NCBI RefSeq assembly: GCF_000186865.1
Contig: NW_008705614.1
Coordinates: 2,841 to 63,294, forward strand
Source: Aureococcus anophagefferens
Taxonomy: Eukaryota > Sar > Pelagophyceae > Pelagomonadales > Pelagomonadaceae
Direction of reading: 5' to 3'
DNA length: 60,454 bases
The notes under the pieces are model-generated. The model was not told where the DNA came from and did no database searches. It saw nothing but the letters and a program-made list of their open reading frames with translations. Of this stretch, positions 1-7,303 are shown one piece after another. Every line of letters starts with the position of its first letter. Positions within the stretch are counted from its first letter, which is position 1. The position numbers and the translations under genes are program-made.

Positions 1-93
1 GTCGCCGCGGCGCCCGCGGACCTCCCGCCGCCCCCGCCGCGGGACACGGGCGACGCCCCGCGCGCCGACGACCCCCCGCCCGCGCCATTTTAA
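1..93 (+). CDS. 3' end of an unidentified upstream gene (partial)
   Basis: Frame 1 is open from the window edge to a TAA at 91-93. It encodes about 30 residues rich in Pro, Ala and Asp, ending in Ala-Pro-Phe. It would converge on the PG-rich repeat gene with a 13-bp gap, which matches the tight convergent spacing seen elsewhere here. There is no domain to recognise, and an open frame this short in GC-rich DNA is weak evidence on its own. Confidence 0.35.
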   Translation, partial: VAAAPADLPPPPPRDTGDAPRADDPPPAPF

Positions 94-106
94 CCACGCG
101 CGGCGC

Positions 107-688
107 TCACCAGACGAGCGCGGTCGCCGACGCCTGGCTCCAGACCCGGGGCTCGACCATGCGCTTCGTCGTGGGGAAGACCGTGCGCGGCGCGCGGTGC
201 TTGGACGTGTGCGTGACGACGCGCTCGTGGCTGTGGGGCATGTTCGACTTCCACTTGGGCCGGTCGTAGATGTCCGGCATGCGCTGCTTCGGGAAGGACC
301 AGCGCGGCTCGGACTCGACGTTCGCCTTCGTGAGGCGGTAGGAGGACGGGCCGGGCGTCGAGCCCGGCGACCGCGCGGTGTGGGCCGCGTGGAGGGGGCG
401 GCCCCGCCGGTTCGGCGTGTTCCGCTCGGAGATGAAGCTGTGCTGCGGGCTGCAGGGCCGCGACGAGATCGCGTCGGGGCTCGGCAGGTCGTAGGTGCCA
501 GGTCCGGGGAAGTGGAGCGTCTGCTTGTTGAAGAGGCCGTCCGTCGACGACATGCGCCGCCCGATGGTCGGCGCCGCCGGCGTCGCCCACTGCGACAGCG
601 TCTGCGTCCCGAGGCTGCCCGTGTAGCTCAGCACCGACTCGTTGGGCCCGTAGTCGTTGCAGGCCTGGAACCGCAGCGTCGAGTCCAT
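107..688 (-). CDS. PG-rich (SHIPPO/STPG-type) repeat protein
   Basis: A 193-residue protein starting at the ATG whose CAT lies at 686-688. The frame is open further upstream, but only in Arg-rich shadow sequence. The motif PGPGTYDLPSPDAISSRP, near residue 65, and a second block, TPGPSSYRL, match the sperm-tail PG-rich repeat (SHIPPO, Pfam PF07004). That repeat is found in proteins that line ciliary or cytoplasmic microtubules. The rest is basic and Ser/Pro-rich with no membrane segment. It is divergent from the membrane-protein gene at 875, with 186 bp between the start codons. A microtubule-associated role is inferred from the family. Whether this organism builds a flagellum cannot be judged here. 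Confidence 0.75.
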   Translation of the reverse strand: MDSTLRFQACNDYGPNESVLSYTGSLGTQTLSQWATPAAPTIGRRMSSTDGLFNKQTLHFPGPGTYDLPSPDAISSRPCSPQHSFISERNTPNRRGRPLHAAHTARSPGSTPGPSSYRLTKANVESEPRWSFPKQRMPDIYDRPKWKSNMPHSHERVVTHTSKHRAPRTVFPTTKRMVEPRVWSQASATALVW

Positions 689-874
689 GGTCCGGCCAAC
701 CCTGGCGGGGGCGAGCGCGCTTCGGGCAGCACCAAAAGCGCGCCTGCGGCGGCGTACACCGCGCGGAGAGGCGGCACCAAGGCGCTCCTTGAGAGTGGAT
801 ACACTATTCAGTCTGTTTTTGTGCACCTTTGTCATGTGCACTTTTTCATCGCACGAGTCGACAATCTCAGCGGC

Positions 875-1843
875 ATGTTCATCACACTGCTTTGCATATG
901 CACGTGCGCGCTGGCATTGCGGCCGCCGTCGACGCTTATCGACAAAAGGAGCCTCCGCCGCGCCGCGCCGGACGACGACGAGGACGCGCGGCTCGGTCGC
1001 CAGCGCTTCGCCGATGCGCTGGACGACGGCGCGCTCGCCGAGGGCTACGAGCAGCGCTTTCCGCTGCCGCTCGTGACGGCGGCGCTGCTCGCGCCGACGG
1101 TGCTCGCGGCGGCGGCGCCCGTGCTCGGCCTGCTGCCGGCCGGCGGCGCGCCCGACGACGCGCCGCGCTTCCTGCTCGCGACGGCCGGCGCCGCGGCGGT
1201 AATGCGAGGGGCCGACGCGTCGCTCCTCCGCGCGGCCGTGGCGCTGCCGCTCTGCCCGCTCCGACTCACGGGCGACGACGATGCGCTGCCCGCGCGCGTC
1301 GCCGCGCGCTACGGCGAAGACGATTTGGCCGCGGCGGCGCTCGCCGCCGCCTACGCGACGACGAGCAGCGTCTTCGCGCACGGCGTGCTCCAGATGTACT
1401 TAACCGACAGCGCCATCCGCATCGCGTCCATCGGCGCGATGTGGGCCATGCCGGCGGACTACGACCCCATCGAAACCTGGTGGTGGCCGCTCGTCGCCAG
1501 CTGGACGGCGTTGGCCCCCGTGGTTGCCGCGGCGGGCGCCGGCGCCGCGGGCTACGCCTGCGAGCGGGCGCTCCTCGACCCCTGGCGGACCGAATCGTCG
1601 CCGGCCGCCGCGGACCCGCGCGTCGCGCGCGTCTTCGCGCTCGACGCGCCGCCGGAGCGCGCCGCGCGGCGGACGGCGGCCTACGAGGCCGCCGCGGACG
1701 CCTGGCGCGCGGACCGCCGCGACGAGGCGAACGCCGCGATCGTCTGCGCCGTCGCGACGTCCGCCGCCGCGTGCGTCGCGCACAGCTGGGTCGCGCCCTG
1801 TGCCGCGCGACTGATCGCGACGCGCCTAAGACGGCCGCCTTAG
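875..1843 (+). CDS. Predicted signal-peptide membrane protein, unknown function
   Basis: 322 residues from the ATG at 875. The longer open frame upstream is antisense to the PG-repeat gene and is discarded. The protein begins with a clear signal peptide (MFITLLCICTCALALR). Hydrophobic stretches follow near residues 70-90, 105-125, 170-190 and 210-230, and another lies near the C-terminus, suggesting several membrane spans. The segment around Trp-Trp-Trp (about 210) and YLTDSAIRIASIGAMWAMP (about 185) are its most distinctive parts. I do not recognise the family. Its TAG stop at 1841-1843 overlaps the TAA stop of the convergent oxygenase gene. A plastid-envelope or ER location is possible but not shown. 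Confidence 0.7.
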   Translation: MFITLLCICTCALALRPPSTLIDKRSLRRAAPDDDEDARLGRQRFADALDDGALAEGYEQRFPLPLVTAALLAPTVLAAAAPVLGLLPAGGAPDDAPRFLLATAGAAAVMRGADASLLRAAVALPLCPLRLTGDDDALPARVAARYGEDDLAAAALAAAYATTSSVFAHGVLQMYLTDSAIRIASIGAMWAMPADYDPIETWWWPLVASWTALAPVVAAAGAGAAGYACERALLDPWRTESSPAAADPRVARVFALDAPPERAARRTAAYEAAADAWRADRRDEANAAIVCAVATSAAACVAHSWVAPCAARLIATRLRRPP

Positions 1844-3123
1844 GCCCCCGCCACGACCCCCTCGACCTCGCGGATGGCGAGGGCGATGGAGAGGTCGCCC
1901 CGGGACTCGGTGTGGTGGGCCCAGTCGCTCGGGAACCAGAGCGCGTCGCCCGGGCCGATGGTCGCCTCGAGCGCGCCGCCGCGGACGAGGTCGAACGCGG
2001 CGTCGCCCGACGGCCCCGGGGCCGCCGCGTCGCCGTCGCGGGGCAGGCCCTCCTCCTCTCCTCTCCGCAGCGCGGCCTCGGCGGCCTCCGCGCCCGCGGC
2101 GAGCACGTCGACGCGGAAGCGGCGCGCGAGCGGCGAGTCGTCGCCGAAGGGCCGGAGCGCGGCCTTGGCCTCCGGCGGCCACAGCAACAGCCGCTTCTCG
2201 CCGACGACCTGGACGAGGTGCGAGTCCTGGGCGTCGTAGTGGAGCGGCGAGAAGACGCCGCCGCGGCAGGCCCAGAGCCGCGCGGGCGGCGCGGACCCCC
2301 GGAACGTGAGGAACCCCAGGTCCACGTCCGCGAGCAGCGCCGGCGGCGCGAGCGCCTGCGCGTAGACGTGCTCCTCGTCGGCGTCGTCGTAGACCAGATT
2401 CGGCCGCCGCTCGCCCCGCAACCTTCGCGCCGCCGCCGCGCCGCTCAGGACGACGCTCCGGCTCGGCGGCGCGACGTCGCCGCGCGCGACGGCCGGGTGC
2501 GACTCGCGGCAGAAGCTCACGGCGCTCTGCCGCGCGACCCGGCAGACGAGCGCCGCGGGGAAGGCGTCGGCGATGGTCTGCGCGTCCCAGCCGACCGCGC
2601 GCCAGCGCGCGCCGACGCCGCGGAGGATCACGGGCCTCCGCGCGGCGCGCGCCGCGTCGAGCGCGGCGCGCGCGCCCCCGCCGCGGCAGTCCACGGACGG
2701 GACGGCGCCGCCCGCCTCGACCCAGAGCTCCGGCGGCGCCGGCGACTCCGCGGCGGGCCCCGCGGCGCCCGCGCCGTCGTCGGCGACGGCCGGCGGCACG
2801 AGGCCCTCGAGCTTCGCGCGGACCGTTTCATCTAAATCGCCGTAGCCGAGGCCGTCGTGGAACATGGTCTCGCAGCAGCGCAGCAGCGCCGGGCTCCGGA
2901 ACTCGGCGAGCGCGCCGAGCACGGCGCCCCAGGCGTCGCGCAGGGCGCCGTCATCGCTGCGCCGCGCCTCCTCGAGCCACTCGAAGGCGCCGTCGATGTC
3001 GCCCGTGTTCACGCACGCCACGCAGCGCTGCGTCGGCGATTGTGGTCGGCCGAAGTTGAGCGACGGCCACGACACCTCGCGCAGGGCCAGCGCCGCCGAC
3101 GCGACGAGCAGCACGCGCATCAT
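1840..3123 (-). CDS. JmjC / cupin-8 Fe(II)-2-oxoglutarate oxygenase
   Basis: 427 residues. The start is taken at the first of two adjacent ATGs (3123 and 3120); further upstream the frame has only a GTG. The N-terminus MMRVLLVASAALALREV is a probable signal peptide. About 90 residues of helical sequence follow, then a cupin fold. SPLHYDAQDSHLVQVVGEKR near residue 293 carries the HxD iron pair, and IGPGDALWFPSDWAHHTES near residue 390 carries the distal iron His. This arrangement is typical of the JmjC/FIH-like hydroxylases that use Fe(II) and 2-oxoglutarate. The substrate is unknown, and the signal peptide points to the secretory route or plastid instead of chromatin. The stop codon overlaps that of the convergent gene ending at 1843. 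Confidence 0.8.
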   Translation of the reverse strand: MMRVLLVASAALALREVSWPSLNFGRPQSPTQRCVACVNTGDIDGAFEWLEEARRSDDGALRDAWGAVLGALAEFRSPALLRCCETMFHDGLGYGDLDETVRAKLEGLVPPAVADDGAGAAGPAAESPAPPELWVEAGGAVPSVDCRGGGARAALDAARAARRPVILRGVGARWRAVGWDAQTIADAFPAALVCRVARQSAVSFCRESHPAVARGDVAPPSRSVVLSGAAAARRLRGERRPNLVYDDADEEHVYAQALAPPALLADVDLGFLTFRGSAPPARLWACRGGVFSPLHYDAQDSHLVQVVGEKRLLLWPPEAKAALRPFGDDSPLARRFRVDVLAAGAEAAEAALRRGEEEGLPRDGDAAAPGPSGDAAFDLVRGGALEATIGPGDALWFPSDWAHHTESRGDLSIALAIREVEGVVAGA

Positions 3124-3502
3124 TGCGTCGATCGGTGTTTGGTGCACGGCGCGTTGAAGCGATGTTGATGCGGCCTGGGCTTTGCAGGCTCGAAGAAATG
3201 GGTGCTTATTCCATTGTGAATTGGGGGCTGTGCAGCAGCCCGCGGGGTCGCGTGTGAATTTCGTGGGGGGGGGTGCAGCGTTCAGGTGAGTCGAGACGGC
3301 CGACGGAATCGAGCCGGGACGAGCGTTCGTCGGGGAGGGATAGGTTCAAGTTTGGTGCGCTGCAGGACCGGAGTCCTCGCGCGTGCTTGGTGCGCTGCAG
3401 GACCGGAGTCCTCGCGCGTGCTTGGTGCGCTGCAGGACCGGAGTCCTCGCGCGTGCTTGGTGCGCTGCAGGACCGGAGTCCTCGCGCGTCGGGTTGTGTT
3501 GG
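3124..3502. other. Intergenic region, mostly tandem repeat
   Basis: 379 bp between the 5' end of the oxygenase gene and the 3' end of the ShK-like repeat gene, both on the minus strand. It must hold the oxygenase promoter. Its distal third is the 35-bp repeat array listed separately. A G-run lies at about 3265-3275. No convincing coding frame was seen. Confidence 0.5.
3352..3490. repeat. 35-bp tandem repeat, four copies
   Basis: Units begin at 3352, 3387, 3422 and 3457, with an exact 35-bp period, and are essentially identical. Each opens TTGGTGCGCTGCAGGACCGG and contains a short inverted repeat AGGAC-CGGA-GTCCT. The period is not a multiple of three and no gene needs the array, so it is non-coding. 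It lies about 230 bp upstream of the oxygenase start and directly beyond the ShK-like gene's stop. Confidence 0.9.
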
Positions 3503-5268
3503 CTAATTGGGTTGTTCAGGGCAGGTGTCGCAGGTCACCGGGCAGGCCTCCGTTGCGCTCGTGCCGGACTCGTCTTCTTTCTCGCAGCGATCTGCGGTGG
3601 CCTTGGCGACGTACTCGCAGTTCTTGCGTTCCTTTCCGGCGTAGTACCACGACGCCGAGTCTTCGCAGGCGGCGACGGGGCCCGGCGTCGGCTTGGCCGT
3701 CGGGGCGATCGACGTCGGCTTCGCCGTCGGCCACAGTGACACGCACGTGCCGCAGGTCACCGGGCACATTTCCGACGCGCTCGTGCCGGACTCGTCTTCT
3801 TTCTCGCAGCGGTCCGCGGTGGCCTTGGCGACGTACTCGCAGTTCTTGCGCTCCTTCCCGTCGTAGTACCACGTGGCGGAGTCCTCGCAGGAACCGACGG
3901 GGCCGGGCGTCGGCTCGAACGTCGGGGCGATGGACGTCGGCTTGGCCGTCGGGGCGATGGACGTCGGCTTGGCCGTCGGCCACATCGACACGCAGGTGCC
4001 GCATGTGACCGGGCAAGCCTCCAAAGCACTCGTCCCGGTCTCGTCCTCCTTCTCGCAGCGGTCCGCGGTGGCCTTGGCGACGTACTCGCAGTTCTTGCGT
4101 TCCTTTCCGTCGTAGTACCACGTCATCGAGTCTTCGCAGGAACTGACGGGGCCGGGCGTCGGCTCGAACGTCGGAGCGATCGACGTCGGCTTGGCCGTCG
4201 GGGCCATGGTCGTCGGCTTGGCCGTCGGCCACATTGACACGCACGTGCTGCATGTCACCGGGCACATTTCCAAGGCGCTCGTGCCGGAGTCGTCCTTTTT
4301 CTCGCAGCGGTCCGCGGTGGCCTTGGCGACGTACTCGCAGTTCTTGCGTTCCTTTCCGTCGTAGTACCACGTCGTCGAATCCAGGCAGGCGTCCGCGGCG
4401 ACGGGCGCGGGCGTCGGCTTGGCCGTCGGGGCGATGTCGGCTTGGCCGTCGGGGCGATGGACGTCGGTTTCGCCGTCGGCCACATCGACACGCAGGTGCC
4501 GCAGGTCACGGGGCACATTTCCAAGGCGCTCGTGCCGGAGTCGTCTTCCTTCTCGCAGCGGTCCGCGGTGGCCTTGGCGACGTACTCGCAGTTCTTGCGC
4601 TCCTTTCCGTCGTAGTACCACGTCGTCGAATCCAGGCAGGCGTCCGCGGCGACGGGGGCGGGCGTCGGCTTGGCCGTCGGGGCGATCGACGTCGGCGAGA
4701 AGGCGCACGACCCGCACGTCGCCGGGCAGGCCTGAAGGACGCTCACGCCGTCGTCGTCCACGAGCTTCAGCTTGCATCTATTATCGGGTTTCTCGGACAC
4801 GTAGCCGCAGGTCTTCTTGCTCTTCTTCTTGTAGAAGAACGACGTGGAATCGGCACACTCGATGGACGTCGGCGGCGGGGTCGCGCAAGTTTCGCAGGCC
4901 ACGGGGCACGCGTCCGACCCGCTCACCCCGAAGTCGTCTTCCTTCTCGCAGCGATCCGCGCTCTTCGCGACGTACTCGCAGTTCTTCCGCTCCTTCTTAT
5001 AGTACCACGACGTCGAGTCCTCGCAGGCGGCGACGGAGCACGACCCGCACGTCGCCGGACACGCCTGAAGGACGCTGACACCCTCGTCGTCCACGAGCTT
5101 GGACTTGCATCTACTATCAGGTTTCTCGGACGCGTAGGCGCAGGTCTTCTTGGCCTTCTTCTTGTAGAAGAAGGACGTGGAGTCGGCGCAGTCTTCGGCG
5201 ACGGCGGTCACCAAAAGGACGAGGGCCACGAGCAGCCCTTCCGATCCCCGCCACATCCCACCCGCCAT
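3503..5268 (-). CDS. Secreted ShK-like Cys-rich repeat protein, frame broken by 4 bases
   Basis: The start is the ATG at 5268 (MAGGMWRGSEGLLVALVLLV, a signal peptide); the longer frame begins only with TTG. Eight repeats of about 50 residues follow, each with six cysteines ending CPxTCGxC. This spacing resembles the ShK (ShKT) fold. They alternate between two subtypes at first (FFYKKK and WYY types), then become near-identical copies joined by Pro-Thr linkers (PTAKPTSIAPT). After the fourth repeat the frame shifts near 4436, where one linker lacks four bases that all sister linkers have. Repeats 5-8 are intact in the new frame down to the TAG at 3503-3505. Either the deletion is real and the allele is truncated, or it is a sequence error. 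The likely role is an extracellular or cell-wall protein; no enzyme domain is present. Confidence 0.75.
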
Positions 5269-5508
5269 GGGCAAGCGCAGCCCTCGCGAAAACGGCAACT
5301 CGACAAGTAACTCGACGGCGCTTGAAGCGGCACTGATTAAAAGCAACCCTGCGGGAGGCGACGGAACGGATCATACAGTGGCTATACACTCTTGTCTTCG
5401 GCGGCACGCACGGTGCGCGTGGGTGCCGGCGGGGACGCGTTCAGGCGGAGCGACGTGGAGGGGCGCGAAGCGAGGGGGAGGGGGGGGGGGAAGAAGCGCG
5501 CGCGCGCG

Positions 5509-6714
5509 TCACGCGCCGCCCGGGCCGCGCTGGGGCGGCTGCGTGACGCCGTCGATGGTGACGACGGCGTCGCTCTCGATGGCGAGCGTGCGCTGGTCGA
5601 GCTTGTCGATGGAGTGCGCGAGCGCGATGAGCTGGCCGCGGAGCGCGGAGATCTCCGTGACCGTCTCCGGGTCGCGGTGGTAGTACTTGGTCGCGACGAT
5701 GCGCTGGAGCTCGCAGACCGTGTGGGTCATCTGCGTGCAGTCGCCGCCCCACTGGCCGTCGAGCTTGGCGATCTTGCCCTGGAGCGCGCGCTGGCGGCCT
5801 TCCAGGGTCGAGAGCCGCGAGAGCGCGCCGTGCAGGTCCTCGCGCATCGCGTCGAAGTTCGGCGCGTCGCCGCCGTCGTAGCCCTCGCCGGTCTGGCGCG
5901 GCGGCGCGAAGGGCTTGGGCGCGCCGCCGTTGGGGTGGCCGCGGTCGTAGGGGTTCGCCGGCTCGCGGCCGGGCGGCGGCGGGCTGTAGTCGCGCCGCGC
6001 GGCGTCGAGGCGCGCGTTCTCCCGCGCGAGGCGCCGGTTCTCCTCGCGCAGCGCCGAGACCTCGTCCCGCAGGCCGTCGGCGCCGTCGTCCAGGAAGCGG
6101 CGGAGCCGCTCCGGGCCGACGTCGCGGTCGAGCGCGTGGCGGATCTTGTCCGAGACCTCGCGCGCGACGGCGTCGCTGAACTCGGCGATGAGGGGGCCCA
6201 CGAGGCTCGACGCGTGGCCCCGGTCGGTGCGCCGCGGCAGCGGCGGCGGGCTCGGCGTGTGCCGCGGCGGCGTCGGCGCCGCGCGCGGCCGCTCGCCGCT
6301 CGCGCCCTCGGCGAAGCCCCGCCGGTACTGCTGGTACGCCGCGCGGTAGGCGAGGCCCCGCTCGCTGCTCATCTCGTCGCTCACGGGGTCGCTCAGGATC
6401 GCCGGGTAGGGGTAGGACGCGCCGTCGTCGCGGCCGCCGACGAACGCGGGCCGCTCGCCGCCGACCGCCCCGACGCCGCCGAGCCAGCCCGGCCGGCTCT
6501 CCTCGGGGCGGAACTCGGCGAAGGTCCGCGGCTTCGCCGCGGGGCCCTCGGGCGCCTGGTCCGCGCCGAGGTCGCCGAGCCGGTAGCTCTCGCCCCAGCG
6601 GTTCGGCAGCCACTCCGCGGGCTCGCTCTTCGCGCTGCCCAGCGACTGGAAGCTCCCGTGCGACGCCATCTTGCGCGCCGACTCGCTGGAGCCGGCGGAG
6701 TGCGGGGCTAGCAT
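5509..6714 (-). CDS. Coiled-coil protein of unknown function
   Basis: 401 residues from the ATG at 6714; a second ATG 15 codons on is also possible. The first half is disordered, with Pro-rich stretches and RPRAAPTPPRHTPSPPP near residue 145. Heptad-like helices follow: DEVSALREENRRLARENARL near residue 220 and a longer helical region from about 290 to 375. There is no signal peptide, membrane segment or catalytic motif. The layout suggests a scaffold or cytoskeletal protein, but I cannot name a family. The 160 bp downstream (5347-5508) contains a run of 11 or more G and a CG-dinucleotide run, and no gene. Confidence 0.65.
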   Translation of the reverse strand: MLAPHSAGSSESARKMASHGSFQSLGSAKSEPAEWLPNRWGESYRLGDLGADQAPEGPAAKPRTFAEFRPEESRPGWLGGVGAVGGERPAFVGGRDDGASYPYPAILSDPVSDEMSSERGLAYRAAYQQYRRGFAEGASGERPRAAPTPPRHTPSPPPLPRRTDRGHASSLVGPLIAEFSDAVAREVSDKIRHALDRDVGPERLRRFLDDGADGLRDEVSALREENRRLARENARLDAARRDYSPPPPGREPANPYDRGHPNGGAPKPFAPPRQTGEGYDGGDAPNFDAMREDLHGALSRLSTLEGRQRALQGKIAKLDGQWGGDCTQMTHTVCELQRIVATKYYHRDPETVTEISALRGQLIALAHSIDKLDQRTLAIESDAVVTIDGVTQPPQRGPGGA

Positions 6715-7303
6715 GTGATCCGCGGGCTATTGGGGCATCCGGACTCAGGCGTCGGCGGCCCGCGCGACGACAGAAGCGCCCGCTAACATCGTCGCACTTC
6801 TCAAGAGCGCGCGCCTCGATTTCTCCACAAGCGAGTTCATCTGGCCGATGTAAACATTAAAATTTTACCGACGCTTACTTCCGTATATATATGCGTGAGT
6901 TGTGCGCTGATGGTTCCCCCGCCGTACGAAAATTAAATGGCTGTCGTCGCGCAAGCGGTGCAGAGGGAAGCATTGACACGGGAATGAGTGGCTCAGCACG
7001 CGCGAGCGCGCCCGAAGGGCGCGCTCTCGCCGCGCCGCAGGCAAGCCCCCCCGGCAGGGGCAAGTAAGCCGCAGGCGTCTTGTCCATATATATATGCGTG
7101 AGTTGTGCGCTGATGGTTCCCCCGCCGTACGAAAATTAAATGGCTGTCGTCGCGCAAGCGGTGCAGAGGGAAGCATTGACACGGGAATGAGTGGCTCAGC
7201 ACGCGCGAGCGCGCCCGAAGGCCGCGCCGCAGGCAAGCCCCCCCGGCAGGGGCAAGTAAGCCGCAGGCGTCTTGTCGAGACGATGCTGATGAGCTAGCGC
7301 GAG
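6715..7303. other. Divergent intergenic region holding a duplicated block
   Basis: 589 bp between the coiled-coil gene (minus) and the next gene (plus). The first 170 bp show no feature I can name. The rest is the two-copy direct repeat listed separately, each copy opening with a TATATATATG run. Short open frames here are parallel in both copies and lack any coding signature. Confidence 0.5.
6884..7276. repeat. ~200-bp tandem duplication upstream of a gene
   Basis: Copy 1 is 6884-7084 and copy 2 is 7087-7276. They are offset by 203 bp and nearly identical from TATATATATGCGTGAG to GCCGCAGGCGTCTTGTC, apart from one 12-bp indel (copy 1 has extra CGCTCTCGCCG sequence around 7021). Copy 2 ends 27 bp before the ATG at 7304, so the duplicated unit probably contains the promoter or 5' leader of that gene. 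The high identity implies a recent duplication or gene conversion. Confidence 0.9.

Noticed and set aside
722..745. GGGCAGCACC near 724, like an introner end
   Set aside because: No second inverted end, no 8-bp flanking repeat and no core word nearby; single match in GC-rich DNA.
3124..3147. Longer N-terminus for the oxygenase from 3147
   Set aside because: The codon there is GTG; the first ATG is 3123 and directly opens a signal peptide. The same reasoning was used for the starts at 5268, 10994, 13967, 19938, 36197, 46559, 50258 and 54935.
3352..3490. CRISPR-like array
   Set aside because: The 35-bp units are contiguous and identical with no unique spacers; the host is eukaryotic.
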